In this document: positions 1-7,731 of the stretch, piece after piece
Position numbering within the stretch: the stretch's first letter is position 1
Layout: every line of letters begins with the position of its first letter
From: Stutzerimonas kunmingensis
GTDB lineage: Bacteria > Pseudomonadota > Gammaproteobacteria > Pseudomonadales > Pseudomonadaceae
DNA: 64,000 bases
Direction of reading: 5' to 3'
Assembly (NCBI RefSeq): GCF_900114065.1
Contig: NZ_FORS01000006.1
Span: 1 to 64,000 of the forward strand
The notes under the pieces: model-generated
Told to the model about the DNA's origin: nothing
Databases searched by the model: none
What the model saw: only the letters and a program-made list of their open reading frames with translations
Made by a program: the position numbers and the translations under genes

Positions 1-270
1 TGCCCGATTGAAGTCATGACAGAGGTGGTAGGAATGCATCATGCTGCGCCTGCTTCAATTCAATAACCGTGTTGCACTCAGCCCCTGCAACCGCCGGGAA
101 TCATGCTGGCCTGACGCTATGTTCGATACGCGATTTTTTACGATGATAGAGCATCTGTATCTGATTTTTAGTCGATTGGCTTATTCGGCGGATGTGCGGG
201 CAAATGCTTTACGCAGAGTACTGAAATGAAGGCCGGCTTCGGTCTGCCGTATCGAGCAAGAGGGGTCACT

Positions 271-873
271 ATGGTCACCAGAGGTTTCACCGGTCGCGGT
301 TCAGGCGACCAGTCCGATCGGATTCCGCCAGGTCAGCATCTGGTGGAGGATTTCCCTGTTCTGTCGGCCGGCCCTACGCCGAGGGTAGAGCCCTCCGACT
401 GGAAATTCACAGTCAAAATTGGTCCGAAGCCCGTCAAAACGTGGAATTGGGGCGAATTCAACACTCTACCAAAGACCCAGGTGACAAAGGATATTCACTG
501 CGTCACCTCTTGGTCCAAACTGGATACCGTTTGGGAGGGTGTACTCATTGAAGACATCCTTGCAGATGCAGAGCTTGATCGGCCTACCGATTTCGTCTTG
601 GCGCACTGCTACGATAATTATTCGACAAACGTCCCTCTGACGGATCTGCTTTCCGGGAAAGCGATGGTCGCCCTCAGTTATGCGGGCAAGCCACTTTCCC
701 GCGATCATGGGGGGCCGGCGCGTCTTCTAGTGCCGCACCTTTACTTCTGGAAATCCGCCAAATGGGTGAATGCGCTGCAATTCACGACGCGTGACGAGGC
801 CGGCTTTTGGGAGCTGCACGGCTATCACATCTACGGCGATCCGTGGCGCGAACAACGATACACCCATGACTGA
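271..873 (+). CDS. Sulfite-oxidase-like molybdopterin-dependent oxidoreductase
   Basis: This is a 200-residue single-domain member of the sulfite oxidase/MsrP (YedY) Moco-binding superfamily. Cys77 in the DIHCVTSW stretch aligns with the molybdenum-ligating cysteine, and the later HGGPARLLVPHLYFWKSAKW stretch is the typical family signature. No signal peptide is evident, so it is probably cytoplasmic, unlike MsrP. I chose ATG 271 because the family block begins soon after it; an upstream ATG at 226 is also in frame. The stop overlaps the next gene's start (ATGACTGA), so the flavin reductase downstream is a likely electron partner. The natural substrate cannot be told from sequence; sulfite, S-oxides or N-oxides are possible. 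Confidence 0.8.
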   Translation: MVTRGFTGRGSGDQSDRIPPGQHLVEDFPVLSAGPTPRVEPSDWKFTVKIGPKPVKTWNWGEFNTLPKTQVTKDIHCVTSWSKLDTVWEGVLIEDILADAELDRPTDFVLAHCYDNYSTNVPLTDLLSGKAMVALSYAGKPLSRDHGGPARLLVPHLYFWKSAKWVNALQFTTRDEAGFWELHGYHIYGDPWREQRYTHD

Positions 874-1612
874 AAACGAAGCGCAAGTCCGTTCGTGGCA
901 ATCATGCGTGATCGACGACATCATCCAGCAAACACCGAGTATCAAGAGCTTCTTCCTTCGGTTGAGCAAGCCGTTCGCGCACACCGCAGGTCAGCACGTC
1001 GATATCCGGCTGACCGCGCCCGACGGCTACAGTGCAATGCGCAGCTACTCGATCGCGTCATCGGCAGTTTCGACCCCGATCGTCGAGATAGCTATCGAGC
1101 GCATGCCGGATGCCGAAGTTTCGCCGTTTTTTCACGACATCGCGGCGATTGGTGACGAAATCGAAGTTCGCGGTCCGCTCGGTGGCCATTTCCTTTGGCC
1201 TGAGCCTGCCATAGATCCGGTTCTGTTGATCGGGGGAGGCTCCGGCCTCGTGCCGTTGATGGCAATGATCCGGCAGCGCCGCGCATTGGCCCAAGCCGTT
1301 CCGACAGCGTTGCTCCTGTCCGCACGAACCGCCGAGGACGTTCTCTTCTCAGAAGAACTTCATTGCATCGAAATCAGCGATCCGGCGTTCGTCCTGGCGC
1401 TCGCGATTACGCGCGAGAAACCGGTTCGCGCATCGGACTTTGCGCGACGGATCGACGGCATGATGGTCCAAGAAATTCTAACCAGGCTTCAGGGAAAGCC
1501 GACGCAAGTGTTCGTCTGCGGGTCTAACGGATTCGTCAACATCGCAACCGATAGCGCGCTGCTGGCGGGCTTGGACGCCTCCATCATCAAGACGGAGCGC
1601 TACGGGGGCTAG
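866..1612 (+). CDS. FAD/NAD(P)-binding ferredoxin-reductase-like oxidoreductase
   Basis: This 248-residue protein has the ferredoxin-NADP reductase fold. An N-terminal beta-barrel carries the FAD motif R59-S-Y-S62. The NAD(P) domain has GGGSGLVP at about residue 130 and a CGSNGF motif near the end. It terminates in ERYGG, like other members whose terminal aromatic residue stacks on the flavin. There is no [2Fe-2S] domain. ATG 866 overlaps the molybdoenzyme stop by 8 nt, which implies translational coupling and a two-component redox system. The pairing of a short sulfite-oxidase-like protein with such a reductase is, to my knowledge, common in rhizobia and Methylobacterium-like bacteria. The physiological reaction is unknown. 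Confidence 0.82.
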   Translation: MTENEAQVRSWQSCVIDDIIQQTPSIKSFFLRLSKPFAHTAGQHVDIRLTAPDGYSAMRSYSIASSAVSTPIVEIAIERMPDAEVSPFFHDIAAIGDEIEVRGPLGGHFLWPEPAIDPVLLIGGGSGLVPLMAMIRQRRALAQAVPTALLLSARTAEDVLFSEELHCIEISDPAFVLALAITREKPVRASDFARRIDGMMVQEILTRLQGKPTQVFVCGSNGFVNIATDSALLAGLDASIIKTERYGG

Positions 1613-1789
1613 CGGCGCGAGCTATCTCACGTCGCGCCGATCGTAGACGTGCGCCCTGGGAAGCTTTGGCGATCAACGTGAACCGTTTTGCCGAACACAG
1701 TCTTCGTACCCCCCGGCCTCTAGAACGCCTTCGCTCGCGATACCTGGCTCGACATCAAGCTCAATTTGAAAGTTCCTGCACTATCCGTC

Positions 1790-2076
1790 GTCCTGATATG
1801 CTCGACCAGCATGATGGGCGATTCGAGCGGGACCGCTTCCGTCCCAATCGAGGCTCGGTTACCTTAGAGCATCGGCTCGGCGCTACAGGAGGCGCGTGCG
1901 GCCTCTGCCTGGCGGTGAAAGCACTTTGGGCCATGTCGCCTGGATAGCGGCCAATCGTCAGCATCTGCTCCGATGTCGGCCAAGGTGCAGTCGCCATCTT
2001 TGAACGCCGCGAATTGGAGATCAACGCCATGACAGCGATCCGCGTGCAACTGCCGGAGATGCAATATGACAACTGA
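1790..2076 (+). pseudogene. Degenerate 3' fragment of a thiolase-like gene
   Basis: The frame reads RFRPNRGSVTLEHRLGATGG, then a stop at 1945-1947, then continues in the same frame as CSDVGQGAVAIFERRE to a stop at 2074-2076. This resembles the C-terminal end of thiolases (NPNGG...GHPLGATG and C-x-GGGQG-x-A-x-x-FER), but the catalytic GHP is EHR and the frame is interrupted. Upstream sequence (1613-1790) gives no recognisable thiolase. The terminal codons overlap the glutaredoxin start. The assignment is based on motif resemblance only. Confidence 0.45.
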
Positions 2077-2338
2077 TGTATTGCTGTACACCACGAATTG
2101 GTGCCCGTTCTGCCGCCGAGCGAAGGCGCTCCTCAAGGAAAAGGGCGTGCGATGGAAGGAGCTCGATATTGAGGCGGATCCGGCTCACCGGCAGGCCATG
2201 GCGGAAGCGTCGGGGCGAAGCTCCGTGCCGCAGATCTTCATCAATGGCACCCTTATCGGTGGCTCCGATGAGCTATTCGCGCTCGATGTCAGAGGCGAGC
2301 TCGACAAACTTCTCGGGCGCAACCCGCCTGCCACCTGA
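2066..2338 (+). CDS. grxC: Glutaredoxin (Grx3-type, dithiol)
   Basis: This 90-residue protein is a complete thioredoxin-fold glutaredoxin. The active site is C13-P-F-C16, with cis-Pro in SVPQIFING and the glycine pair GGSDEL, all typical of GrxC/Grx3. It reduces protein disulfides and glutathione mixed disulfides using GSH. It starts inside the stop region of the thiolase remnant, and a DUF427 gene follows 67 nt later. Dicysteine and GSH-binding residues are intact, so it should be functional. As a mobile, redundant copy it fits the redox theme of this end of the island. Confidence 0.9.
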   Translation: MTTDVLLYTTNWCPFCRRAKALLKEKGVRWKELDIEADPAHRQAMAEASGRSSVPQIFINGTLIGGSDELFALDVRGELDKLLGRNPPAT

Positions 2339-2405
2339 GGAGGTGCGGCTTGGGGCAGCCAGCCCGCGAGCCTTCGCCGGTTGATGAATACAAAAGGAGA
2401 GTCCG

Positions 2406-2687
2406 TTGGTCTCAGCCATCTGGAAAGACACTACTATCGCCACAAGCGACGAAACAGTCATCGTCGAGGGAAATCACTACTTCCCACCGTCAGGAGTCGA
2501 CCTGAGCCTGCTTGAGATGAGCCCGCACACATCTGTCTGTCCGATCAAAGGCGCCGCGCGCTTCTTTCATGTTCGCGCGGGTGACGCGCTCAACGTGAAC
2601 GCCGCTTGGACCTATCCCGCCCCCACTCCGGATGCCGAGGGTATCCGGGATTACATCGCTTTCTGGAAAGGCGTGGACGTTGCCTAG
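2406..2687 (+). CDS. DUF427 family protein
   Basis: A 93-residue protein with the DUF427 pattern: W-K-D near the start, the EGNHYFPP block, the CPIKGAARFFHV block and a terminal tract ending IRDYIAFWKGV. DUF427 proteins are small single-domain beta-rich proteins of unknown biochemistry, often found with redox genes. The predicted start is TTG at 2406, because no ATG lies upstream of the conserved DxTTIA-like region. It follows grxC closely and is probably co-transcribed with it. Confidence 0.78.
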   Translation: MVSAIWKDTTIATSDETVIVEGNHYFPPSGVDLSLLEMSPHTSVCPIKGAARFFHVRAGDALNVNAAWTYPAPTPDAEGIRDYIAFWKGVDVA

Positions 2688-2847
2688 CAGACTGGACGGA
2701 CGACTTCGCTGATAGCCATGCGGGCGCCGACATCTCAATTATCCTGCCCACCCCGGGCCTCGTCGGCTGCAGGAATCTGCCCGGCACCTTAGCGCGACCC
2801 GGCACTGGCGGTCTCGCACCCGCCGCGCCTCTGTTCTATCAATAAGG

Positions 2848-3123
2848 ATGGATGACATGGAGCATTCCGAGTTCGATGCCGCTTTCGCGAAGCTTGCGGA
2901 GGGATACAGAGAAGGGACTTATGAAGGCCGGCGTTTCAGCTTGATCGTCCGGCGATCTGGGGACGGACGTCGCAACAGTCTGTTCGCCAGGGAGTTGGAC
3001 GGGACTGACATTGTCAGCTTCAACCTCTTCCGCGTTACATCAGATAGGACATTGTTGAAGCCGTGCGAAATGTCCGCCGAAAAGGTCGTAGCGTTCGTGC
3101 TGGAGTTCCGACCGGACACCTGA
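2848..3123 (+). CDS. Small conserved hypothetical protein (about 90 aa)
   Basis: The product reads FAKLAEGYREGTYEGRRF near the N-terminus, then VRRSGDGRRNSLFARELDGTD and a C-terminal block ending VVAFVLEFRPD. It looks like a family of short alphaproteobacterial proteins that databases sometimes label peptide methionine sulfoxide reductase. It has no MsrA or MsrB active-site cysteine (its single Cys lies in LLKPCEM), so I do not accept that function. Either ATG 2848 or ATG 2857 could be the start; an AAGGATGG tract sits about 8 nt before 2857. It is the last gene of the GC-rich block, and composition changes sharply to AT-rich after about 3.3 kb. Confidence 0.6.
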   Translation: MDDMEHSEFDAAFAKLAEGYREGTYEGRRFSLIVRRSGDGRRNSLFARELDGTDIVSFNLFRVTSDRTLLKPCEMSAEKVVAFVLEFRPDT

Positions 3124-3304
3124 CGGGCAGAAGAAGATCCCGGCCAACCGGCGCGCCTGCGACGGCCGGCTATCTAAGGCTGCGCAAGCCTATAGCCGCA
3201 GCTCATTGCACTTCGTCTGGCGAGGAATTCAACATCGATACGTCGCCATCCGCGGGGATATCGGTACAGGCGCCCGTGTAAGCCAGATTGAGAAATCCTA
3301 AGCG

Positions 3305-3433
3305 ATGACTAACACCAATGACGCCACCCTTCCGACACATTCTATTCTTGAGGAATGCACAGCGATGGCTGTCGTCAACGCTCTGAAGATTATTCTGAAG
3401 AACAGCTACGCGATCTACCTTAAGACAAAAAAT
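3305..3433 (+). pseudogene. Possible N-terminal fragment of a Dps/ferritin-like gene
   Basis: From ATG 3365 the frame encodes ALKIILKNSYAIYLKTKN, which resembles helix A of Dps-type mini-ferritins (pattern L-x-x-LLADxYxLYLKTxN). The expected HWNVTGPxF continuation is absent, and the following 65 residues look like non-coding translation. If real, it is a truncated remnant of a stress-protection gene. The similarity is short. Confidence 0.3.
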
Positions 3434-3983
3434 GCCACTCGGGCGCATCCCGCCCCTACTTCAGGGACTTTCACTTGCTTCTCGCTCTGTCACTCACAGC
3501 ATCGGCACGCCCATGACGCATGGTATCCAGGCCTCATAATTTTCCCATATAACCTTCTTGTCTTTTGCGCACCCAGAAAGACTCGAGGCTTTAACTGGAC
3601 AGATGAGCCCTCGAGGGTAGTGTTCACCTGATTGGCTTTCTCATATCTGATGTTGATTCGCACAGTGTGCCAACCAGGTGATAGTTTCAAAAAACCTGCG
3701 CTTCAGAGCGAATTAGACGATCTTCGATAAGAGCGATCCGCCTCAAAATCCAAAACATCTAACATTGTCCTAGAGCCATATTTGTACCTAGTACTATGGC
3801 GCTCCCATTAACACATTTGATGATGCACAGAAAACTTAGCTCATGATAGCTTTCAGCTAACAGCTATTCGGAAGCCCGAAAGGATTCAACCGTTTAAGCG
3901 TGAACCGTCGATTATAAATACTTTCGTAAGTTAGCTTTAAAGGACGCTTTTAGTCCTTGTAAATACGCATTACGACTCCACAG
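3434..3983. other. AT-rich non-coding stretch
   Basis: No open frame here shows a recognisable domain or good start context. The sequence becomes markedly AT-rich around 3640-3960, unlike the GC-rich block to its left. I see no transposon end or tRNA. It lies downstream of the leftward sdhC gene and probably holds its transcription end. Confidence 0.5.
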
Positions 3984-4358
3984 CTACCAAATCCATACGG
4001 CGCCAGCAACCATTAAAACACCCGACACTACTAAAACAATAGTAGAGGCGCGATTGCTGCCTTTCAAAGTATGACCAACACCCACATCCATAACTAGGTG
4101 TCGAATTCCGGCTACGAGATGATAAATAAATGAAGAGTATACCAACCAGAAACTAACTTTGCCGAAAGGTGAAGAAAAAATCTCCTTGACTTCATTAAAA
4201 CCCTTTTCTGACTCCAACGATTTGCTCAGCATATACAGTATCAGTCCCAGAAAAATAAAGAGCATAATTCCTGAAATCCGGTGCAGAATCGATGTAAGCG
4301 CCGTGAGAGGAAGCTGAATGGTTCGAATATCAAGATTAACCGGCCGCTTTTTATTCAT
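3984..4358 (-). CDS. sdhC: Succinate dehydrogenase cytochrome b556 subunit (orphan SdhC)
   Basis: The 124-residue product is full length for SdhC. It has the RPVNLDIRTIQLP start, the SILHRISG quinone-site motif (Ser and Arg of the ubiquinone pocket), three membrane segments, and the YHLVAGIRHLVMD segment with the axial heme-b histidine. ATG 4358 has GGAG 9 nt upstream. Normally sdhC sits in sdhCDAB; no sdhD, sdhA or sdhB is present here, and the gene is AT-rich compared with Pseudomonas core genes. It therefore looks like an acquired solo subunit that could replace the host SdhC in Complex II. Its role is unknown; resistance to a Complex II inhibitor is my hypothesis. Confidence 0.88.
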   Translation of the reverse strand: MNKKRPVNLDIRTIQLPLTALTSILHRISGIMLFIFLGLILYMLSKSLESEKGFNEVKEIFSSPFGKVSFWLVYSSFIYHLVAGIRHLVMDVGVGHTLKGSNRASTIVLVVSGVLMVAGAVWIW

Positions 4359-5088
4359 TTTGACTCCAGTCAACAATTCTAGTGGGGGATTTCAGTTTTC
4401 GATCTCATTCATCATAGCAGCTGTAACTAAGGCTGGCGGCGACAATAATGGAGATATTCGGGGCTTACGTTGCATTTTGAGGTCGCAAGTGCATGTGCGT
4501 AAATTGAAGCAAATTGCAAGGTTATGCCCAATAGGTAGCTAGCTTATTAATTTAACAAAAGTGACGTGTGTCGTTCTGCAGGGCATGCTGTTCCCCAACC
4601 CTGGAAAACCTATCCTCTTTAACACGTCAAAGTCGATTGATAGGCTTGCTGCAACAGCTATCTGCCCGGTTGAAGTCGAAGATCGATGTATCTGTAGGGT
4701 TTGGAAATAAATGCGGGCGCCCACCGCACTCACGGCTCAGTTACCATTCTTTGTGCATCGCGGCCGCGCGGCTAGTTGGTAGCTGTTCTAAGCCTAGTCA
4801 GTGCCGCCCTTCGCCCCAAGCCCCATAGTCAGATTTGAGAAATGACAGTAGGCGATGCCGCAACGCGCTTCATCGACCTATGTAAAACGACTCCTTTATC
4901 GAAATAGTGCACTCATCGCTCTCCACGGCGATCCCTTCATCGCGAATTGCACCGCCCAAGACGATCTGCACTGAAATCAATACTTTCTGATGCCTCTTGA
5001 TTAGAGATGCCAGCCATAATCATCTCATCGCCAACGCATACGGCGTTCGGCAGCCAACACACTCTCACTCACTACTGGAAGCTCAGAC
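4359..5088. other. AT-rich intergenic region between divergent sdhC and rclC-like genes
   Basis: These 730 bases lie between two divergent genes and must hold both promoters. The short frames inside show no recognisable protein and poor start context. I could not identify a specific operator. A good candidate position for an RclR-type site would be the last 150 bases before 5089, but no convincing inverted repeat stands out to me there. Confidence 0.45.
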
Positions 5089-5607
5089 ATGAAAACCATA
5101 GGCATTGAAAACTCGAAGTCCAGCGTACAGGCCCACTTAACGCTTGGAACCAAAACTATGGGGCTAGGTATCTATGGCGCGTACTTGGCTCTCGCTATTA
5201 TTTACTTCTGGTTCGGCGGCATGAAATTTACCCACTACGAGGCCGAGGGCCTGGTTCCACTGGTGAGCAACAGCCCGCTTTTGGGATGGGTGTATAGCAT
5301 TTTTTCGGTCGACATGTTCTCCAGCCTGCTCGGCATACTAGAGATTTCGATCGGCACTCTGATCGCAGGCCGCATGCTGTCGCCCAAACTATCCGTGGTA
5401 GGAGGCGCTCTGTCTGCAGGCCTGTTCTTCACAACCCTTAGCTTTATGTTTTCCACTCCGGGCGTCATTGAGCCTAGTTTAGGGTTTCCGGCGATTTCCG
5501 TTGCGCCAGGTCAGTTTCTGCTTAAAGACTTAGGGTTGCTTGCTGTTTCGATATTTGTGGCAGGCCATTCGCTGGTTGAACTGGAAAAACGTAAAATTAA
5601 TGCATAA
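5089..5607 (+). CDS. rclC: DUF417 family inner-membrane protein (RclC/YkgB-like)
   Basis: A 172-residue membrane protein with four predicted hydrophobic segments. It carries the DUF417 signature FGGMKFTHYEAEG followed by PLVSNSPLLGW. E. coli RclC belongs to this family and is part of the rclABC reactive-chlorine resistance regulon under RclR; its biochemical role is unknown. Here it is convergent with an RclR-like regulator gene, 29 nt apart, which supports the same regulon logic, although rclA and rclB are absent. The name is by family and context, not by proven orthology. Confidence 0.78.
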   Translation: MKTIGIENSKSSVQAHLTLGTKTMGLGIYGAYLALAIIYFWFGGMKFTHYEAEGLVPLVSNSPLLGWVYSIFSVDMFSSLLGILEISIGTLIAGRMLSPKLSVVGGALSAGLFFTTLSFMFSTPGVIEPSLGFPAISVAPGQFLLKDLGLLAVSIFVAGHSLVELEKRKINA

Positions 5608-5621
5608 TTTTTTCAATGGCT

Positions 5622-5649
5622 TAAGGCAGTAATGCCTTAGGCCTTTTTG
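5622..5649 (+). terminator. Rho-independent terminator between convergent rclC-like and rclR-like genes
   Basis: A perfect 7-bp stem TAAGGCA/TGCCTTA with loop GTAA occupies 5622-5639 and is followed by GGCCTTTTT. It lies right after the DUF417 stop and overlaps the last codons of the opposite-strand regulator. Confidence 0.6.
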
Positions 5650-6482
5650 CCATCATTTTCCCCCGCCAGATCTTTCAACCAGTCACGAGGGCTCAACCCC
5701 GTCTTGCGTCTAAATGCGCGAGACAGCGCCGAAGGACTTTCGTAGCCGACTTGAGCTGCAATCAGCGTAATCGAGCGCCCTTCTCGCATCAGCTTCTGAG
5801 CCAGGCTAACTCGCCAACTCAACAAATAATCAGCAGGCGTCTGTCCGATGACACTCTTGAAATGCACGGCATACGCAGCGCGTGACATATTTGACTCACT
5901 GGCCAGCTCTGCTATTGACCAGGCATGTTCCGGGGAGTTGTGCATCTGTAAAAGCGATCGGGCAAGCCGCATGTCGGCCAGTCCAGCCATCATTCCGGTG
6001 CGCAACTGGTGATGATCGAGCAGGTAACGGAGCAACAGAATGATTAGGAGCTCAAATAAGCGCTCAAGCGCGGCTTCCCTTCCACAATGCACATTTGCCG
6101 CCTCGGCAAACATCCACTCCAACGTGTCTGCCAGCATGGGCAGATCATCGAGTGCGAGCACCAAACAGTCCGGTAATGAAGCCGACAAAGGATTATCAAT
6201 TCCGCCCTCAAACTCCATGGAAGCACACAACAACTTTGCGCCATCGGACTCACCCGCAAACAATTGATGCTTGGCGGGGCGTGGCATAAAAATCAAGCTA
6301 GGGCGAGTGAGCTGCAAATCCTTGCGATCGGGACCAAGCAACGTCACGCTGCCGGCCTGAAGCAGATGGATATAACCTCGCCGCTCGGCGCCATCGTAAG
6401 ATGCAGAGCCGCATAGGTCGCCGTCATAGAACAGATTGGCCCGCACGCCGAACCGCGAGAGCAAATTAGACAAACGATCCAT
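5637..6482 (-). CDS. rclR: AraC-family regulator with cupin sensor domain (RclR-like)
   Basis: A 281-residue regulator. Residues 1-170 form a cupin_6-type sensor domain; residues about 180-272 hold two helix-turn-helix motifs of the AraC/XylS type (SIAELASESNMSRAAYAVHF and ITLIAAQVGYESPSALSRAF). E. coli RclR senses HOCl through oxidation of Cys21 and Cys89. This protein has Cys24 and Cys86 at matching places, which supports a reactive-chlorine sensor rather than a sugar-binding AraC. The convergent neighbour is an RclC-like gene, the expected target. Overall length equals RclR (284 aa). Confidence 0.8.
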   Translation of the reverse strand: MDRLSNLLSRFGVRANLFYDGDLCGSASYDGAERRGYIHLLQAGSVTLLGPDRKDLQLTRPSLIFMPRPAKHQLFAGESDGAKLLCASMEFEGGIDNPLSASLPDCLVLALDDLPMLADTLEWMFAEAANVHCGREAALERLFELLIILLLRYLLDHHQLRTGMMAGLADMRLARSLLQMHNSPEHAWSIAELASESNMSRAAYAVHFKSVIGQTPADYLLSWRVSLAQKLMREGRSITLIAAQVGYESPSALSRAFRRKTGLSPRDWLKDLAGENDGKKA

Positions 6483-6720
6483 TGGCCGATCCTTGACGAG
6501 TCAGAACGCACAGACCATACCATCTGCGTTGTCGTTCAGTGCCTGTAGCGAACATGCCGGCGTAAATCAGCCAACGGATAAAGTGATCACTGAGCAGCTC
6601 AGCCTCCCTTTCCAGTTCGGCTGTTAAAAAAACAACACCGTTGTTTGAAAGCACCAGCAAATCAAGTGCTCACTCTTCTATTTTACAGTACCTGGCAACA
6701 GCACTTTGCGGTGCAGTCGA

Positions 6721-7344
6721 TCAGATATCCGGAAGGTTGATCGTAAGCTTCAGCCTAGCGCTCTTCGAATTTAATGTCGTCGAGCTTCGGCCCAACCATT
6801 CCCCCGACCTACTCTTCCCTCCCCTAGAGACCCTAGCAGTCACTTGAATCGCGGCTGTCTGCGATAAGGTGTTGCTGGTAACTATTGCATCAGCGCCTGA
6901 AAACTCCACCTCGGCCGGCAGACTTGAGACCTTAAGTCGTATGGTAGCGAGAGGTACCTTGGAGCCCGATAGCGTCTGTACGAAAACGAACACACTGTCA
7001 TCCAAAGCGACCTTTTCGAAAATTTCCGGGGAAATGTCCACCCGTACCTTGAGCGGTGTTGGTGGCAAGCCAGCAACATGGTTAATCGTCAAATTGTTGT
7101 TTTTTTCATCCGCTGAAAGACCGTTTCTTGCCTTTCCAATGGCCTGTACTAAAGCAGCGTGTGACGGATGGTCGGAACCCATCTCTGCTAATGCGTGATG
7201 CCAATATTTTAAAGCATCTTGGTAACGATGCTCTTCAAACGCAGCCAGACCTATGAGACTCAAGCTCTGGAGCTCACCCGGATTTCCATTTAAAGCTTCA
7301 TCTGTCAGCGCCTTGATTGGCGGAGACCACATTTTGTTGTTAGA
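6721..7344 (-). pseudogene. 3' part of a ccmI/cycH-like cytochrome c biogenesis gene
   Basis: The remaining about 200 residues match the C-terminal half of CcmI: a TPR-like segment (GLAAFEEHRYQDALKYWHHAL) and the periplasmic C-terminal domain (LKVRVDISPEI, VFVFVQTLSG, PLATIRLKVSSLPAEV). The N-terminal membrane helices and first TPRs are missing because the frame runs into the terminal inverted repeat of the chromate transposon at 7345. No other ccm genes are nearby. An internal ATG at 7332 could still start translation, but the product would lack a membrane anchor. Confidence 0.7.
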
Positions 7345-7382
7345 TGGGTGCCCGCAGAATTCGGAAAAAATCGTACGCTAAG
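7345..7382 (+). repeat. Left terminal inverted repeat (38 bp) of outer Tn1721-like transposon
   Basis: This repeat contains GCCCGCAGAATTCGGAAAAA and ends CGTACGCTAAG, the Tn1721/Tn501 type of end. It matches the right end (20359-20396, reversed) at 35 of 38 positions; base 1 is T instead of G. The flanking 5 bases (TTAGA) do not match those at the right end (TATAA). Confidence 0.88.
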
Positions 7383-7411
7383 CCGCGCCATGTGCTTGCG
7401 CGCGAGCGCTC

Positions 7412-7672
7412 TCAAGAGGATGGTCCCTCGTACTTCCGAAAAGCGCGCCAAAGCACAACGTCATAGACGACCTTGAGTAGGCCGCAGGCCACCAGCGGCG
7501 CCGCCAGCCAGCCGGCGGCGAATAGGGCGCCGCCAATGGCGGGGCTCGCTATGGCATTGAGGCGCTTTACCGCACCGCCGTAGTTGTTTTCCCAGTGGCT
7601 GACGATCAGCTTCTCGGACAGGCCGGTGAGTTTGGCCGGATCGCATGAAAGAGGTTTCAGTTCGTAAGGCAT
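7412..7672 (-). pseudogene. chrC (Fe-superoxide dismutase) 5' end fused to the 3' end of an MFS transporter gene
   Basis: Residues 1 to about 41 ([29 protein letters not shown]) match the N-terminus of the iron superoxide dismutase ChrC of chromate operons. The frame then switches to [19 protein letters not shown] and [15 protein letters not shown], typical of the last membrane segments of a major-facilitator transporter. The SOD metal ligands after the first helix are lost, so neither activity is expected. I read this as a deletion fusing two formerly adjacent genes downstream of chrA. ATG 7672 is chosen by homology; upstream in-frame codons overlap chrA. Confidence 0.65.
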
Positions 7673-7731
7673 CTTGGCTTCCTCAGCAAGGTGGATCGGA
7701 AACGGCGCGACGAAGGCTGACTCGATCAGGT

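Noticed and set aside
1..270. Possible left island end, endA 5' half, or small ORF at 41-229
   Set aside because: No endonuclease I N-terminus (signal peptide or FYCGC-type motif) and no repeat of the junction core seen; the 62-codon frame lacks any recognisable pattern.
2848..3123. Peptide methionine sulfoxide reductase
   Set aside because: Similar short proteins sometimes carry this label, but there is no MsrA GCFWG or MsrB Cys motif and the protein is too short.
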